Shown: piece by piece, positions 23,844 to 32,057 of the stretch
How the letters are laid out: every line of letters begins with the position of its first letter
Numbering within the stretch: the first letter of the stretch is position 1
Translations under genes and position numbers: made by a program
Notes under the pieces: generated by a model
What the model saw: the letters and a program-made list of their open reading frames with translations, nothing else
What the model was told of the DNA's origin: nothing
Databases searched by the model: none
Origin: an uncultured Granulosicoccaceae bacterium
Lineage (GTDB): Bacteria; Pseudomonadota; Gammaproteobacteria; CALCKW01
NCBI GenBank assembly: GCA_937925815.1
Contig: CALAMQ010000066.1
Span: forward strand, 1 to 48,417
Direction: 5' to 3'
Length of the DNA: 48,417 bases

Positions 23844-24710
23844 TTAGTCCGGGGTTGCGTCGGCTACGCGCAGGTTATCAATCAACCGCGCCTTGCCAAG
23901 CTGTGCGGCCACCAACACAACCCAGGCATCAGGGCCTTCGTCGTCGTGCGGCGGTTCGAGATCGAGGGTGCTGCGCACAGTGACGTAGTCGGGCTCAAAA
24001 CCCGCATCTGCCAGTCGCTGTGCCGCGCTGCGTTCAAGCTCAGCGAATTCGCGTTCACCCTGCTGCAGCGCGTGCGCGACCGCCCGCAAGGTGCGGAGAA
24101 TTTCCGCCGCTTTGTCGCGCTCGGTGTCAGTGAGGTAACCGTTGCGCGAGCTGCGCGCCAGACCGTTCGCCTCGCGCGAGGTGGCAGCGCCAATAACTTC
24201 AACGGGCAAGTTCAGGTCTGCCGCCATACGCTTGACCACCAACAACTGCTGAAAATCTTTCTCACCAAACACTGCGACGTGAGGCTGCACCAAGTTGAAG
24301 AGCTTGCACACCACGGTTGCCACGCCGACAAAATGGCCGCGTCGGTGCGCGCCTTCGAGGATGTCGGTGATGCCCGGCACATCGACAGTGGTCGCGTGCG
24401 CCATGCCGCGCGGGTAGATCATGGTGTCGCTGGGCACAAACAGCGCGTCAGCACCCAGTGCACGGAGCTTCTCCATGTCCTCTTCTAGCGTGCGCGGGTA
24501 ACGCTCGAGGTCCTTGCTCTGATCAAACTGCAAGGGATTGACATAGATACTGCAAATGGTTCGGTCGCACTGCGCCCGCGCGCGATCGAGCAGTGACAAA
24601 TGGCCGTCGTGCAAATTGCCCATGGTTGGCACATAGCCCACCGTCTGTCCGGCATCGCGCCAGGTTTTGCGCAACGCGCGCATCGCCTCAATGGAATCTA
24701 CGATGTCCAC
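23844..24710 (-). CDS. panC: Pantothenate synthetase
   Basis: PanC joins pantoate and beta-alanine with ATP to form pantothenate. The 288-residue protein shows GYVPTMGNLHDGHLSLL with the catalytic His34 and His37, CSIYVNPLQFDQSKDLERYPR, VFGEKDFQQLLVVKRMAADL and the KMSKS-like LARSSRNGYLT. The open frame extends 67 codons upstream into panB. The chosen GTG lies four bases after the panB stop and gives the family's normal length, with GAG in the panB end as ribosome-binding element. It is cytoplasmic and forms an operon with panB; the frameshifted dehydrogenase follows six bases after its stop. panD is not in the window. Confidence 0.95.
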   Translation of the reverse strand: MDIVDSIEAMRALRKTWRDAGQTVGYVPTMGNLHDGHLSLLDRARAQCDRTICSIYVNPLQFDQSKDLERYPRTLEEDMEKLRALGADALFVPSDTMIYPRGMAHATTVDVPGITDILEGAHRRGHFVGVATVVCKLFNLVQPHVAVFGEKDFQQLLVVKRMAADLNLPVEVIGAATSREANGLARSSRNGYLTDTERDKAAEILRTLRAVAHALQQGEREFAELERSAAQRLADAGFEPDYVTVRSTLDLEPPHDDEGPDAWVVLVAAQLGKARLIDNLRVADATPD

Positions 24711-24714
24711 GCGC

Positions 24715-25530
24715 TTACTCGAAGGCGTACTCGGCAGTGGGGAAGCTGCCGTCTGTGACCTGCGTGACGTAGTCCTGGACTGCCTGCTCAATGCCCGTGG
24801 CACCGGCCATAAAATTCTTGGAAAAGCGGGTGCGCTTGCCAGGTGCAATGTCGAGGATGTCGTAGAGCACCAAAATCTGACCGTCGCAATCGGGGCCAGC
24901 ACCAATCCCAATCACCGGCACGCTGGCTGCGCGGGTAATTTCCGCCGCGAGCGCCATCGGCACGCACTCGAGCAGCAAGATATCAGCGCCGGCGCGTTCG
25001 AGCGCAAGCGCATCTTCACGCAGTTTCAGGGCGGTCTCATCGTCGCGACCTTGCACGCGGTAACCGCCGATTTTGTGCACCGCTTGCGGCGTCAAACCAA
25101 GGTGGGCACACACTGGAATACCGCACTCGCTCAAGCGCTTGACCATGTCGAGCTGGAGTTCGCCCCATTCGAGCTTCACCACCTGTGCGCCACCCTCTTT
25201 CATCAGGCGTGCGGCGTTGGCGAGGCACAACTCGGGTGTGGCGTAACTCATGAACGGCATGTCCACCATGAGCATCGGACGCTGCATGCCGCGCGCCACC
25301 AGCTGACTGTGGTAAATCATGTGATCCATGGTCACCGGGATGGTGGTTTCGATCCCCTGTACCACCATGCCGAGCGAGTCGCCGACCAACACCACATCGA
25401 CTCCGGCGCGATCGAGCACACCGGCAAACGCCGCGTCGTAGGCTGTCAGACACGAAAAACGCCGCTGTTCAGCCTTCATTTTTTGGAGTGTTGCCACCGT
25501 GACGGCACGATTACTCGCTTGTGCGCTCAT
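24715..25530 (-). CDS. panB: 3-methyl-2-oxobutanoate hydroxymethyltransferase
   Basis: PanB converts 2-ketoisovalerate to ketopantoate using methylene-tetrahydrofolate, the first committed step to pantothenate. The 271-residue protein shows FSCLTAYDAAFA, VVLVGDSLGMVVQG, MLMVDMPFMSYATPE, VCAHLGLTPQAVHKIGGY, LLECVPMALA and IGIGAGPDCDGQILVLYDI, covering the metal and substrate residues of the family. An AGGAG site just before the ATG at 25530 fixes the start. It is preceded by the DUF2520 gene (75 nt) and followed almost directly by panC. Confidence 0.95.
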   Translation of the reverse strand: MSAQASNRAVTVATLQKMKAEQRRFSCLTAYDAAFAGVLDRAGVDVVLVGDSLGMVVQGIETTIPVTMDHMIYHSQLVARGMQRPMLMVDMPFMSYATPELCLANAARLMKEGGAQVVKLEWGELQLDMVKRLSECGIPVCAHLGLTPQAVHKIGGYRVQGRDDETALKLREDALALERAGADILLLECVPMALAAEITRAASVPVIGIGAGPDCDGQILVLYDILDIAPGKRTRFSKNFMAGATGIEQAVQDYVTQVTDGSFPTAEYAFE

Positions 25531-25605
25531 TGGCTCCTCGCCTTGCAACCCGCAAACGCGTCATTGTTGCCCACCACGTGCAAGCACGCCAGTGTCAAGG
25601 CCTTA

Positions 25606-26493
25606 TCAGGACAGCAATTTTCTCAGTTTGTCGGCGGAGTCGCGGTCGAGGCCGGGTGCGATATCGAGTAATCGCGTGCTCAAACTGCGGTAAATCAGTG
25701 CCGCAGACGGGTCGCGTTGGTCGAGCTCTGAGAGGTGCGCCGCAACGGTGCCGAGGTCGCCTCGCGACACCGGTCCACTCAGGGCCTGCGCCGAGCCAGA
25801 CGCACCGACGTTCGCGACCACCCCACCGGCGAGATCGGCAAAGAGCGCCCGCGCTGTCGCCTCTGGTACTCCTGCAGCGCACCAAGTCTCAATCGCTGCA
25901 TCCGCCAGCGCAACGATGGCGTTTCCGGCGAGAGACGCCGCGCCGTGGTAAGCGGTTTTGGCGCTGGCATCAACCGCAAAACACCGCCCACCGAGGCCGC
26001 TAAAGAGCGTATCCAGGCACGCCACACCCCCCGGATCGCCCTCGAGCGCGCACCACGTCTGACCAAAAGCCAACGCGGTATCGAGCGCCGGGAAGCTGCG
26101 CATGGGGTGACCGCTTGCAACCGAGAATCCGCGCGCGCGCAGCGCCTTGAGCGCAGAACTACTGCGCGATCCGGCGAAATGCACAGCAAGCCCTGTGGCT
26201 CGATCAGCTTGCGCCTGTGCGATGTGCGCTGCCACGTCCTCTAGCGTGTCGTCCGGGGTCGCGACCAGCCACAGGTCGACCTTCGGCACCTCAGTGGCGG
26301 AGAGATAGGTGCCACAGCGCAACTGTTCAGCCACCGGGTGCGGCGCTGAGCGCGCGAGCACCGCCTCAACGCGCAACAAGCCCGCCGCTTGCCACGCAAG
26401 GGTAAGCGAGCCGCCTGCGCGCCCCGGGCCGACCAAACACGCGCGCAGCGGTTCGCCACCGCGTTCTATGTCATCACTGCCAACCGCTGTCAT
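25606..26493 (-). CDS. Rossmann-fold/DUF2520 protein, candidate ketopantoate reductase
   Basis: A 295-residue protein with an N-terminal NAD(P)-binding Rossmann domain ([21 protein letters not shown], then [16 protein letters not shown]) and a C-terminal helical DUF2520 domain ([38 protein letters not shown]). In between, SGHPMRSFP is the conserved linker of the family. It resembles a 6-phosphogluconate dehydrogenase-type reductase. Because it heads the panB-panC run and no panE is seen nearby, reduction of ketopantoate to pantoate is an attractive role; an unrelated alternative ketopantoate reductase (PanG) is known in Francisella. That role here is inference. Confidence 0.82.
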   Translation of the reverse strand: MTAVGSDDIERGGEPLRACLVGPGRAGGSLTLAWQAAGLLRVEAVLARSAPHPVAEQLRCGTYLSATEVPKVDLWLVATPDDTLEDVAAHIAQAQADRATGLAVHFAGSRSSSALKALRARGFSVASGHPMRSFPALDTALAFGQTWCALEGDPGGVACLDTLFSGLGGRCFAVDASAKTAYHGAASLAGNAIVALADAAIETWCAAGVPEATARALFADLAGGVVANVGASGSAQALSGPVSRGDLGTVAAHLSELDQRDPSAALIYRSLSTRLLDIAPGLDRDSADKLRKLLS

Positions 26494-26570
26494 GTCCGGC
26501 CTCTACACCGTCTGCGCCAAGGCATATATCCTGCTCGCAGCAAGGCAATCCCACAACCGCCGCGACTGCA

Positions 26571-27008
26571 ATGTCACACATTTTTGCCACACGCCGTCAC
26601 CTCGTCCGCTTGCTCGCGCTGCCGGCTGTGGGCGCTGGCTTGTCGTTGGCGTCAAACGCTGAATCTAACCCGTTATTCACTGCGGTGTCCGAGCGCGGCC
26701 ACTTTGAAGTCAGTGCCGCGCCGCAAGATCAGCTGCTGCCCATCGGCACGCTGCACACCTGGACGGTGCAACTGCTCGACGTCTCTGGACGGCCGCTTGG
26801 CAACGCGGCGCTCGCGGTCGGCGGTGGCATGGCCGCACACGGGCACGGACTGCCGACCCGCCCTGTGGTCACGCCCACCGATCGCGTCGGTGAATTCCGT
26901 GTCGAGGGAATCAAATTCAACATGGCCGGCAGCTGGACGCTGCGCTTTGGCATCGAACACGGCACAACGCGTGACATTGCCGAGATCACATTTGATGTCG
27001 ACTTCTAA
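26571..27008 (+). CDS. YtkA/FixH-like exported protein
   Basis: A 145-residue exported protein. Residues 1-30 form a signal peptide with a twin-arginine-like motif ([13 protein letters not shown]), so Tat export is possible. The mature part is a single beta-sandwich-like domain with the pattern [32 protein letters not shown] and [17 protein letters not shown]. This is typical of YtkA/FixH-like proteins; the GGGM-x-x-H-x-HG segment with Met and His residues would suit metal (copper) binding. It overlaps the cytochrome c peroxidase gene by 14 nt, so the two are probably made together and act in the periplasm. Exact role unknown. Confidence 0.8.
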   Translation: MSHIFATRRHLVRLLALPAVGAGLSLASNAESNPLFTAVSERGHFEVSAAPQDQLLPIGTLHTWTVQLLDVSGRPLGNAALAVGGGMAAHGHGLPTRPVVTPTDRVGEFRVEGIKFNMAGSWTLRFGIEHGTTRDIAEITFDVDF

Positions 27009-28236
27009 GGCCTTAGCACTGGTCACGCTGTTTTGCGCAGCAATGGACAGCGCGAGCGCCACGCCATGGGAGTGGACCGCGCGCGAGGTTCGCGTGCTCA
27101 AGAGTTTCTCGCTCAGCGCACTGGGTGATCCGCCACCGTCGCCCGGCAACCGCTGGGCAGATGATCCAGGCGCCGCGACGCTCGGTGAAGCGATCTTTTT
27201 TGACCCGTCCTTCAGTGCAAACGACCAACTCTCCTGCGCAAGCTGCCACGCACCAGACTTGGATTTCGCTGACGGTCTCACGCGCGCGCAGGGCTTGGGC
27301 GCTGGCAACCGCAACACCCCAACCATCACCGGCACCGCGTGGAACACCTGGTTTTACTGGGACGGCCGGCGCGACTCGCTCTGGGCACAGGCCCTGATCC
27401 CGTTTGAAGCGCACAACGAGATGGGCTCAGACCGTTTGTCCGTTGTCCGCAATGTGGCATCAAGCCACACACTCACCGCGAACTACGAAGCTGTTTTTGG
27501 ACCCTTGCCAGAATTTGACGATATCGCAGTGGCGCGCGCGAGCCCGCTCGCGGACGCAGCCCTGCGTGACAGCTGGTACCGCTTGAATTCTGAGCAGCAA
27601 CGGCGAATCAACACCGTGTTTGTGAACATCGGCAAAGCGGTCGCGGCCTGGGAGCGCACGCAGCATTTCAAGCCCAGCGCATTCGATAGCTATATCGACA
27701 GTCTTGACGCGCTAGGTGAGACCGAGAACACCCCCGAGATCAGCGACGACATCAAAGCAGGCGCCAGGCTGTTCATGGACGCTGATACCACGCAGTGCTT
27801 GCAATGCCACAACGGCCCGACCTTAACTAACGGTGGATTTCACAACATTGGCACTGGCAACTTCGACGGCGACATGCTCGATTTCGGCCGCGTATTTGGC
27901 TTGCAAGCGGTGTTGATGGATGAGTTCAATTGCCTCGGTCCCTACAGCGACGCCGCACCCGAGGATTGCACCGCATTGCGTTTTCTGAATCGCGGACACC
28001 ACATCCCGCTTGAGGGTGCGTTCAAAACACCGTCACTGCGCGGCGTCGACGGCACTGCGCCCTACTTTCACGATGGCTCGGCTGCGACGCTAAAAGATGT
28101 GATGCAGCACTACAATCGTCCGCCAGACACAGCCAAGGTCGGTGAACACGAGCTCAACGCACTTGAGCTAACCGACACCGACATCGAGTCCTTGGTCGCT
28201 TTCATGCAGGCGTTGACCAAGGCTGCCACCGACTGA
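26995..28236 (+). CDS. Di-heme cytochrome c peroxidase / MauG family protein
   Basis: A 413-residue periplasmic protein with a Sec signal peptide ([17 protein letters not shown]) and two heme c sites: CASCH (Cys81, Cys84, His85) and CLQCH (Cys268, Cys271, His272). Other family segments are [55 protein letters not shown] and [10 protein letters not shown]. Bacterial cytochrome c peroxidases reduce hydrogen peroxide; MauG relatives oxidise partner proteins. Which applies here is not clear. The open frame extends 202 codons upstream, but that part is out of frame with the YtkA-like gene. The ATG at 26995 begins the signal peptide and overlaps the partner gene. Confidence 0.88.
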   Translation: MSTSKALALVTLFCAAMDSASATPWEWTAREVRVLKSFSLSALGDPPPSPGNRWADDPGAATLGEAIFFDPSFSANDQLSCASCHAPDLDFADGLTRAQGLGAGNRNTPTITGTAWNTWFYWDGRRDSLWAQALIPFEAHNEMGSDRLSVVRNVASSHTLTANYEAVFGPLPEFDDIAVARASPLADAALRDSWYRLNSEQQRRINTVFVNIGKAVAAWERTQHFKPSAFDSYIDSLDALGETENTPEISDDIKAGARLFMDADTTQCLQCHNGPTLTNGGFHNIGTGNFDGDMLDFGRVFGLQAVLMDEFNCLGPYSDAAPEDCTALRFLNRGHHIPLEGAFKTPSLRGVDGTAPYFHDGSAATLKDVMQHYNRPPDTAKVGEHELNALELTDTDIESLVAFMQALTKAATD

Positions 28237-28250
28237 GCACAGCGCGAATT

Positions 28251-28601
28251 TCAACGCGAGCGTTGCGGGTCACTCTCAACCGCTGGATCAGCTCGCTGGG
28301 CGCCCGCCGCGGCAATTGGCAAGGGCGCTGTGGCGTCGAGAAATTCCCGCACCATCGGCGGTGAGATGGCGTAGAACCCCATGAGGATGCGGTCCGCCCA
28401 CGGCAGCTTGCTGCGAAACCAGGTAATCAACCGACCGAACCACAGCACTTCATTGGTCACAAGCGCCATACCGACAAGCAGAAAAAACCATCCAAGTGGC
28501 ACGGGCAGTGGCACTAAGATCGCGCCTAACAGCAACGACAACAGGCCGAGTATCAGCCGCCCCACGCGTGGTCGCCGCCGGGTCAATCGCATGCTAGGCA
28601 C
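28251..28601 (-). CDS. Small membrane protein (PGPGW-like)
   Basis: A 116-residue protein with a basic N-terminus (RLTRRRPRVGR), two closely spaced hydrophobic segments (LILGLLSLLLGAILVPL and LGWFFLLVGMALVTNEVLW) and a cytoplasmic-looking tail with Ala and Pro. The PLPVPLGW turn between the helices resembles the PGPGW family of putative transmembrane proteins, whose function is unknown. A second in-frame ATG three codons later could be the true start. It is convergent with the peroxidase gene and divergent from tmcA. Confidence 0.65.
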   Translation of the reverse strand: MPSMRLTRRRPRVGRLILGLLSLLLGAILVPLPVPLGWFFLLVGMALVTNEVLWFGRLITWFRSKLPWADRILMGFYAISPPMVREFLDATAPLPIAAAGAQRADPAVESDPQRSR

Positions 28602-28712
28602 GCCGGCACAGACCGGCCCCGCAGGCTGAATTCACCAAACTGACACACGCGCGACTCCGAGAGAAACCTAAGGGTGGGTTGCAAAGACTAGCGGGTTTCG
28701 TACCTGCCGCCA

Positions 28713-28741
28713 TTCACCCGATACCGGCCACGTGGTGTAAT
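28713..28741 (+). promoter_or_regulatory. Predicted sigma-70 promoter of tmcA
   Basis: TTCACC (28713-28718) and TGTAAT (28736-28741) are separated by exactly 17 nt, with 4/6 and 5/6 matches to the sigma-70 consensus. Transcription would start near 28748, giving a leader of about 20 nt before the GTG of tmcA. It would drive the whole four-gene operon that ends with the SPL-like gene. Confidence 0.45.
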
Positions 28742-28766
28742 AGCCCGACTCCGGACCAAAGCCGCC

Positions 28767-30569
28767 GTGCACACCCATTCATCACCCCATCCGACGCCCA
28801 GCACCGACTCCTCACAATGCTGGCGTAAGCTCACCGTGATCACGGGGACTGCCGCCGCATGCCGTCTGCACGCGCAACGGACGCTCGCAGCTGTTGACCA
28901 AAAGCGCTGGGTTGGCGACAACACGCCAGATACCTTTGAAGGGGTGTCGATGCGCGGGGCCAAACGCTGGCTTGGCAGCGAATGCGATGCACTGGTATTC
29001 GATGCCCACGATGGGTTTGACCCGGACGCACTGGGGGCTGCCGCGGGCACAGTGCGCGCCGCTGGCAGTCTGCTGCTGCTCACGCCTCCGCTCGGCGAGT
29101 GGGCCACACTTGCCGACCCAGTCAACGACCGCGTTGCGGTGCACGGCACCACTGTCGATCACTCGCGCTATCTCGCACGGTGCGCGCGGTTGCTGCCAAC
29201 ACTGCCCTGCGATCTGCGCGACGCCGACTCAGATCCGGTACCGGAACCGGGACCGAAACCCAAGGTTCCAGCTCCACCATCAAACCATGACAACGGCCCA
29301 GGTCGGCCCACCGCCGACCAACAACAGCTTATTGACAGCATCATTGACGACTTGAGCGCACCCGGTGCATGCGCGACCGTTGTTCAGGCCGACCGCGGCC
29401 GGGGCAAGTCGGCGGCACTCGGGCAACTGGCGGCCGCCTTGGCGAAGTGCGGACGCCGTGTCACGGTTACCGCACCGCGACGCTGCGTCTGCGACACCTT
29501 GTTTAAACACGCCGCGCAGCACTGGCCCACAGGCCAGAAAGTATCAGACTTGGCTTTTATAGCACCCGATCAAGCGCACACCATTGAGAACCCAGACGTT
29601 TTGCTGGTTGACGAAGCGGGCGGTTTGCACCTGGGATTGACACGGAAACTATTGCAACACTGGCAGAAAGTGGTATTTGCAGGCACTGTTCACGGGTACG
29701 AAGGCGCGGGGCGAGGTTTTCGCACGCGCTTTGAAACACTGATCAGCGGCCTGCCCCACCGCACGCAAGAGCACACGCTGACAGTCCCGTTGCGTTGGCC
29801 AGAAAATGACCCACTGGAGACAAGCGTCAATACACTGTTGATGCTGGATGCTGAGTGCAGCACAACTGGCGATCAATCCAAATGCAGATGGCTGGACCGC
29901 GACGCGCTGTCTGCTGACGAAACACCGCTGCGGGCGCTGTACGCGCTGCTGGCCACAGCCCATTACCGCACCCGCCCGCTGGACCTTCGCCAACTGCTAG
30001 ACGGCCCGAATTTGCGCATCGCGGTGATAGAGCAAGGTGGCCAGCCAACGGCGGCTGCGCTGGTCGCCGACGAAGGTGAATTTACCGACCGTTCATTGGT
30101 TGACGATATCGCCGCTGGCAAGCGGCGACCGCGCGGTCACTTGCTGCCCCAACTGTTGACTTGGCAATACCAAGAACACGCAGCATGCGAGCAGCGCTGG
30201 TGGCGCGTCGTGCGCATTGCGGTGCACCCTGATCGGCAACGCAATGGCTTGGGCAGCGAACTGCTCGCGTGGCTGCGTTCCGAGGCCACATCACAGTCTG
30301 TGGACGCTCTTTGCACAAGCTTCGGCGCAGACCCAACGGTGCTGCCATTTTGGCAGCGCGCGAATTTCTCGCCGGTCTATCTTGGGCACGTGCGTGAAGC
30401 GACAAGCGGTGCGTTTGCGCTTGCGATGGTGCACCCACTGAGCCAGCGTGGGCACGATCTGCACAGGCGGGTGTCGTTCGCGTTCAAGGCGCACCGACAG
30501 ACACGTGTCGGCATTGAATCGTGGTTGAACCACTATTTTGCAAGCCTGGATGACAGCCGTGAAAACTGA
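28767..30569 (+). CDS. tmcA: tRNA(Met) cytidine acetyltransferase TmcA
   Basis: TmcA makes N4-acetylcytidine at the wobble base of elongator tRNA-Met, using ATP and acetyl-CoA. The 600-residue protein has, in order, an N-terminal Rossmann-like domain, and a helicase-like domain with Walker A DRGRGKSAALG (about residues 209-219), Walker B LLVDEAGGLHL and motif VVFAGTVHGYEGAGRGF. A GNAT domain follows, with VVRIAVHPDRQRNGLGSELL and FGADPTVLPFWQRANF. The C-terminus is short compared with the 671-residue E. coli enzyme, and a Pro-rich linker sits near residue 160. Start codon is GTG. The end overlaps the next glycosyltransferase gene by 20 nt. Confidence 0.92.
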   Translation: MHTHSSPHPTPSTDSSQCWRKLTVITGTAAACRLHAQRTLAAVDQKRWVGDNTPDTFEGVSMRGAKRWLGSECDALVFDAHDGFDPDALGAAAGTVRAAGSLLLLTPPLGEWATLADPVNDRVAVHGTTVDHSRYLARCARLLPTLPCDLRDADSDPVPEPGPKPKVPAPPSNHDNGPGRPTADQQQLIDSIIDDLSAPGACATVVQADRGRGKSAALGQLAAALAKCGRRVTVTAPRRCVCDTLFKHAAQHWPTGQKVSDLAFIAPDQAHTIENPDVLLVDEAGGLHLGLTRKLLQHWQKVVFAGTVHGYEGAGRGFRTRFETLISGLPHRTQEHTLTVPLRWPENDPLETSVNTLLMLDAECSTTGDQSKCRWLDRDALSADETPLRALYALLATAHYRTRPLDLRQLLDGPNLRIAVIEQGGQPTAAALVADEGEFTDRSLVDDIAAGKRRPRGHLLPQLLTWQYQEHAACEQRWWRVVRIAVHPDRQRNGLGSELLAWLRSEATSQSVDALCTSFGADPTVLPFWQRANFSPVYLGHVREATSGAFALAMVHPLSQRGHDLHRRVSFAFKAHRQTRVGIESWLNHYFASLDDSREN

Positions 30570-31404
30570 CGTCAGCGTCATCATTCCAACCCACAATCGC
30601 CGCCACACGCTTGCGACCACACTCGAATCCGTGGCCAGCCAATCGCATGCGGCGGCCGAAGTTATCGTGATCGACGATGGCTCGAGCGACGGCACTGCAA
30701 CGTGGCTACGCAAGGCATGGCCGAGCGTGACGCTGATTGAACAAGCCAATTCAGGCGTGAGCGCCGCGCGCAACCGCGGCATTGAAAGTGCGACGTCCAC
30801 CTGGATTGCGCTGCTCGACTCCGACGACGCCTGGGCGCCTGCGAAACTCGCGCGGCAATTCGAGGCACTAGCCGCCGAGCCCATGCACCGGCTCTGCCAC
30901 TGCGATGAGTTGTGGTTTCGATGCGGCGTGCGCGTCAACCCCAAAGTACGCCACCGCAAAAGTGGCGGCCACATTTTCGAGGCCTGTCTGCCACTGTGCG
31001 CGATCTCCCCCTCGGCGGCACTGATTCGGGCCGATGTGTTCGATGATATCGGTCATTTCGACGAATCACTGCCCGCGTGCGAAGATTACGATTTCTGGTT
31101 GCGCTTCTGCGCGCGCGAGCCCGTGCTGTTTGTCGACGAAGCGCTGGTGATCAAGACCGGGGGCCACAGCGACCAACTCTCACGACGCTATCCCGCCATG
31201 GACCGCTACCGTATACAGGCACTGATGACCCTGCTCGAACACACCCCACTCGGCGACACACAGCGCGCGGCGGCCGTGGCCACCTTGCGAGAAAAGATCG
31301 CCGTCTACGGTGCCGGCGCGCGCAAACGCGGTCGCGGCGACGAAATTGATGCCCTGCAAAGCCGCTTTGAGGCCCTGATTGGAGACTCACCTCCGTGCTC
31401 GTGA
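30550..31404 (+). CDS. Family 2 glycosyltransferase
   Basis: A 284-residue GT2 enzyme with the standard fold: DVSVIIPTHNRRHTLATTLE at the start, VIVIDDGSSDGTATWL, NSGVSAARNRGI, and the catalytic Asp-x-Asp region in WIALLDSDDAWAP. Later, FDESLPACEDYDFWLRF carries the conserved acidic base and ED-x-D-F-W motif. It is soluble or peripheral, with no membrane helix. The ATG at 30550 overlaps tmcA by 20 nt; another start lies four codons upstream. Donor and acceptor are unknown. Its place between tmcA and an unknown gene is unusual for a glycosyltransferase. Confidence 0.88.
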   Translation: MTAVKTDVSVIIPTHNRRHTLATTLESVASQSHAAAEVIVIDDGSSDGTATWLRKAWPSVTLIEQANSGVSAARNRGIESATSTWIALLDSDDAWAPAKLARQFEALAAEPMHRLCHCDELWFRCGVRVNPKVRHRKSGGHIFEACLPLCAISPSAALIRADVFDDIGHFDESLPACEDYDFWLRFCAREPVLFVDEALVIKTGGHSDQLSRRYPAMDRYRIQALMTLLEHTPLGDTQRAAAVATLREKIAVYGAGARKRGRGDEIDALQSRFEALIGDSPPCS

Positions 31405-32057
31405 TTGATGTGCAATCGCGCTTGACGCGCCCTGATGACGCGCAGGTGATCGCGCTCGATCCCACCGCGTCGCTCGAACGCGTGTGCACTGACCTAGACG
31501 ACGCGCTCGCGCAGAGCACCCCGGCAGACAACAGCGCCTATCTCGTGATCACGCAAGACCCCAATTGGGCGCACGACAGCGATCAGCCACAGTTGGTCAA
31601 TTGCATCGCATCGGACGGGGACACACGGTACCCGCAGATCCATTTTCGAAGCCCGCTCGCGCAGACTGCGCTGCGCCGGCCCACGGACACCGCGCGCGTG
31701 ATAGCCATCTACGACAAGCTGATTCGGCACCAAGCAGCTGAGCTCGTGCAGTGTGTCGTCGCGCCACCAAACGCACAGCCGGCGACTATTCAGGCTGCAC
31801 TTGAGGTACTGGCGACCGCCATGAACCCACTGCGCGAGGCCAAGCCAAGCGTCGTGCCTGAAGATGTCCTCAACGCGCTGTCTGAGGGAATTCACTACAC
31901 CCACAGTGACAGCCTGCAACTCGCACGGCTGTGCAGCCGTTACCACGCCTTGTTCAAACGATGGCCAACCGCCTCAAAGGCACGTCAGTCCACAGCGCGC
32001 GCCACCCTCAAATACCTTGAATCTGAGATCGAGTCTTTTAAGTTGGCCTTCCAGTGA
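31395..32057 (+). CDS. Unrecognised 220-residue protein in the tmcA/SPL operon
   Basis: A 220-residue protein beginning (GTG start) MLVIDVQSRLTRPDDAQV. It overlaps the glycosyltransferase by 10 nt and the SPL-like gene by four bases (GTGA), so it is surely translated with them. The first half looks alpha/beta with short strands (AYLVITQDP, RVIAIYDKLI); the second half is mostly helical, with YLESEIESFKLAFQ at the end. There is no signal peptide or membrane helix, and only a few scattered cysteines (positions 31, 70, 119, 180). I do not recognise a family or a catalytic motif. A partner of the radical SAM protein is a fair guess from coupling only. Confidence 0.75.
   Translation: MLVIDVQSRLTRPDDAQVIALDPTASLERVCTDLDDALAQSTPADNSAYLVITQDPNWAHDSDQPQLVNCIASDGDTRYPQIHFRSPLAQTALRRPTDTARVIAIYDKLIRHQAAELVQCVVAPPNAQPATIQAALEVLATAMNPLREAKPSVVPEDVLNALSEGIHYTHSDSLQLARLCSRYHALFKRWPTASKARQSTARATLKYLESEIESFKLAFQ

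Noticed and set aside
22818-24488. A 556-codon open frame on the plus strand opposite the dehydrogenase and panC
   Set aside because: It runs antisense to well-recognised genes; long opposite-strand frames are expected at this GC content and codon bias, and its product shows no family motif.
26389-26994. A 202-codon N-terminal extension of the cytochrome c peroxidase frame
   Set aside because: It overlaps the DUF2520 start and the whole YtkA-like gene in another frame, and the peroxidase has its own signal peptide starting at 26995.
28252-28265. CAACGC-GA-GCGTTG inverted repeat at the peroxidase/membrane-protein junction as a terminator
   Set aside because: A 2-nt centre cannot form a hairpin loop without losing pairs, and no T-tract follows.
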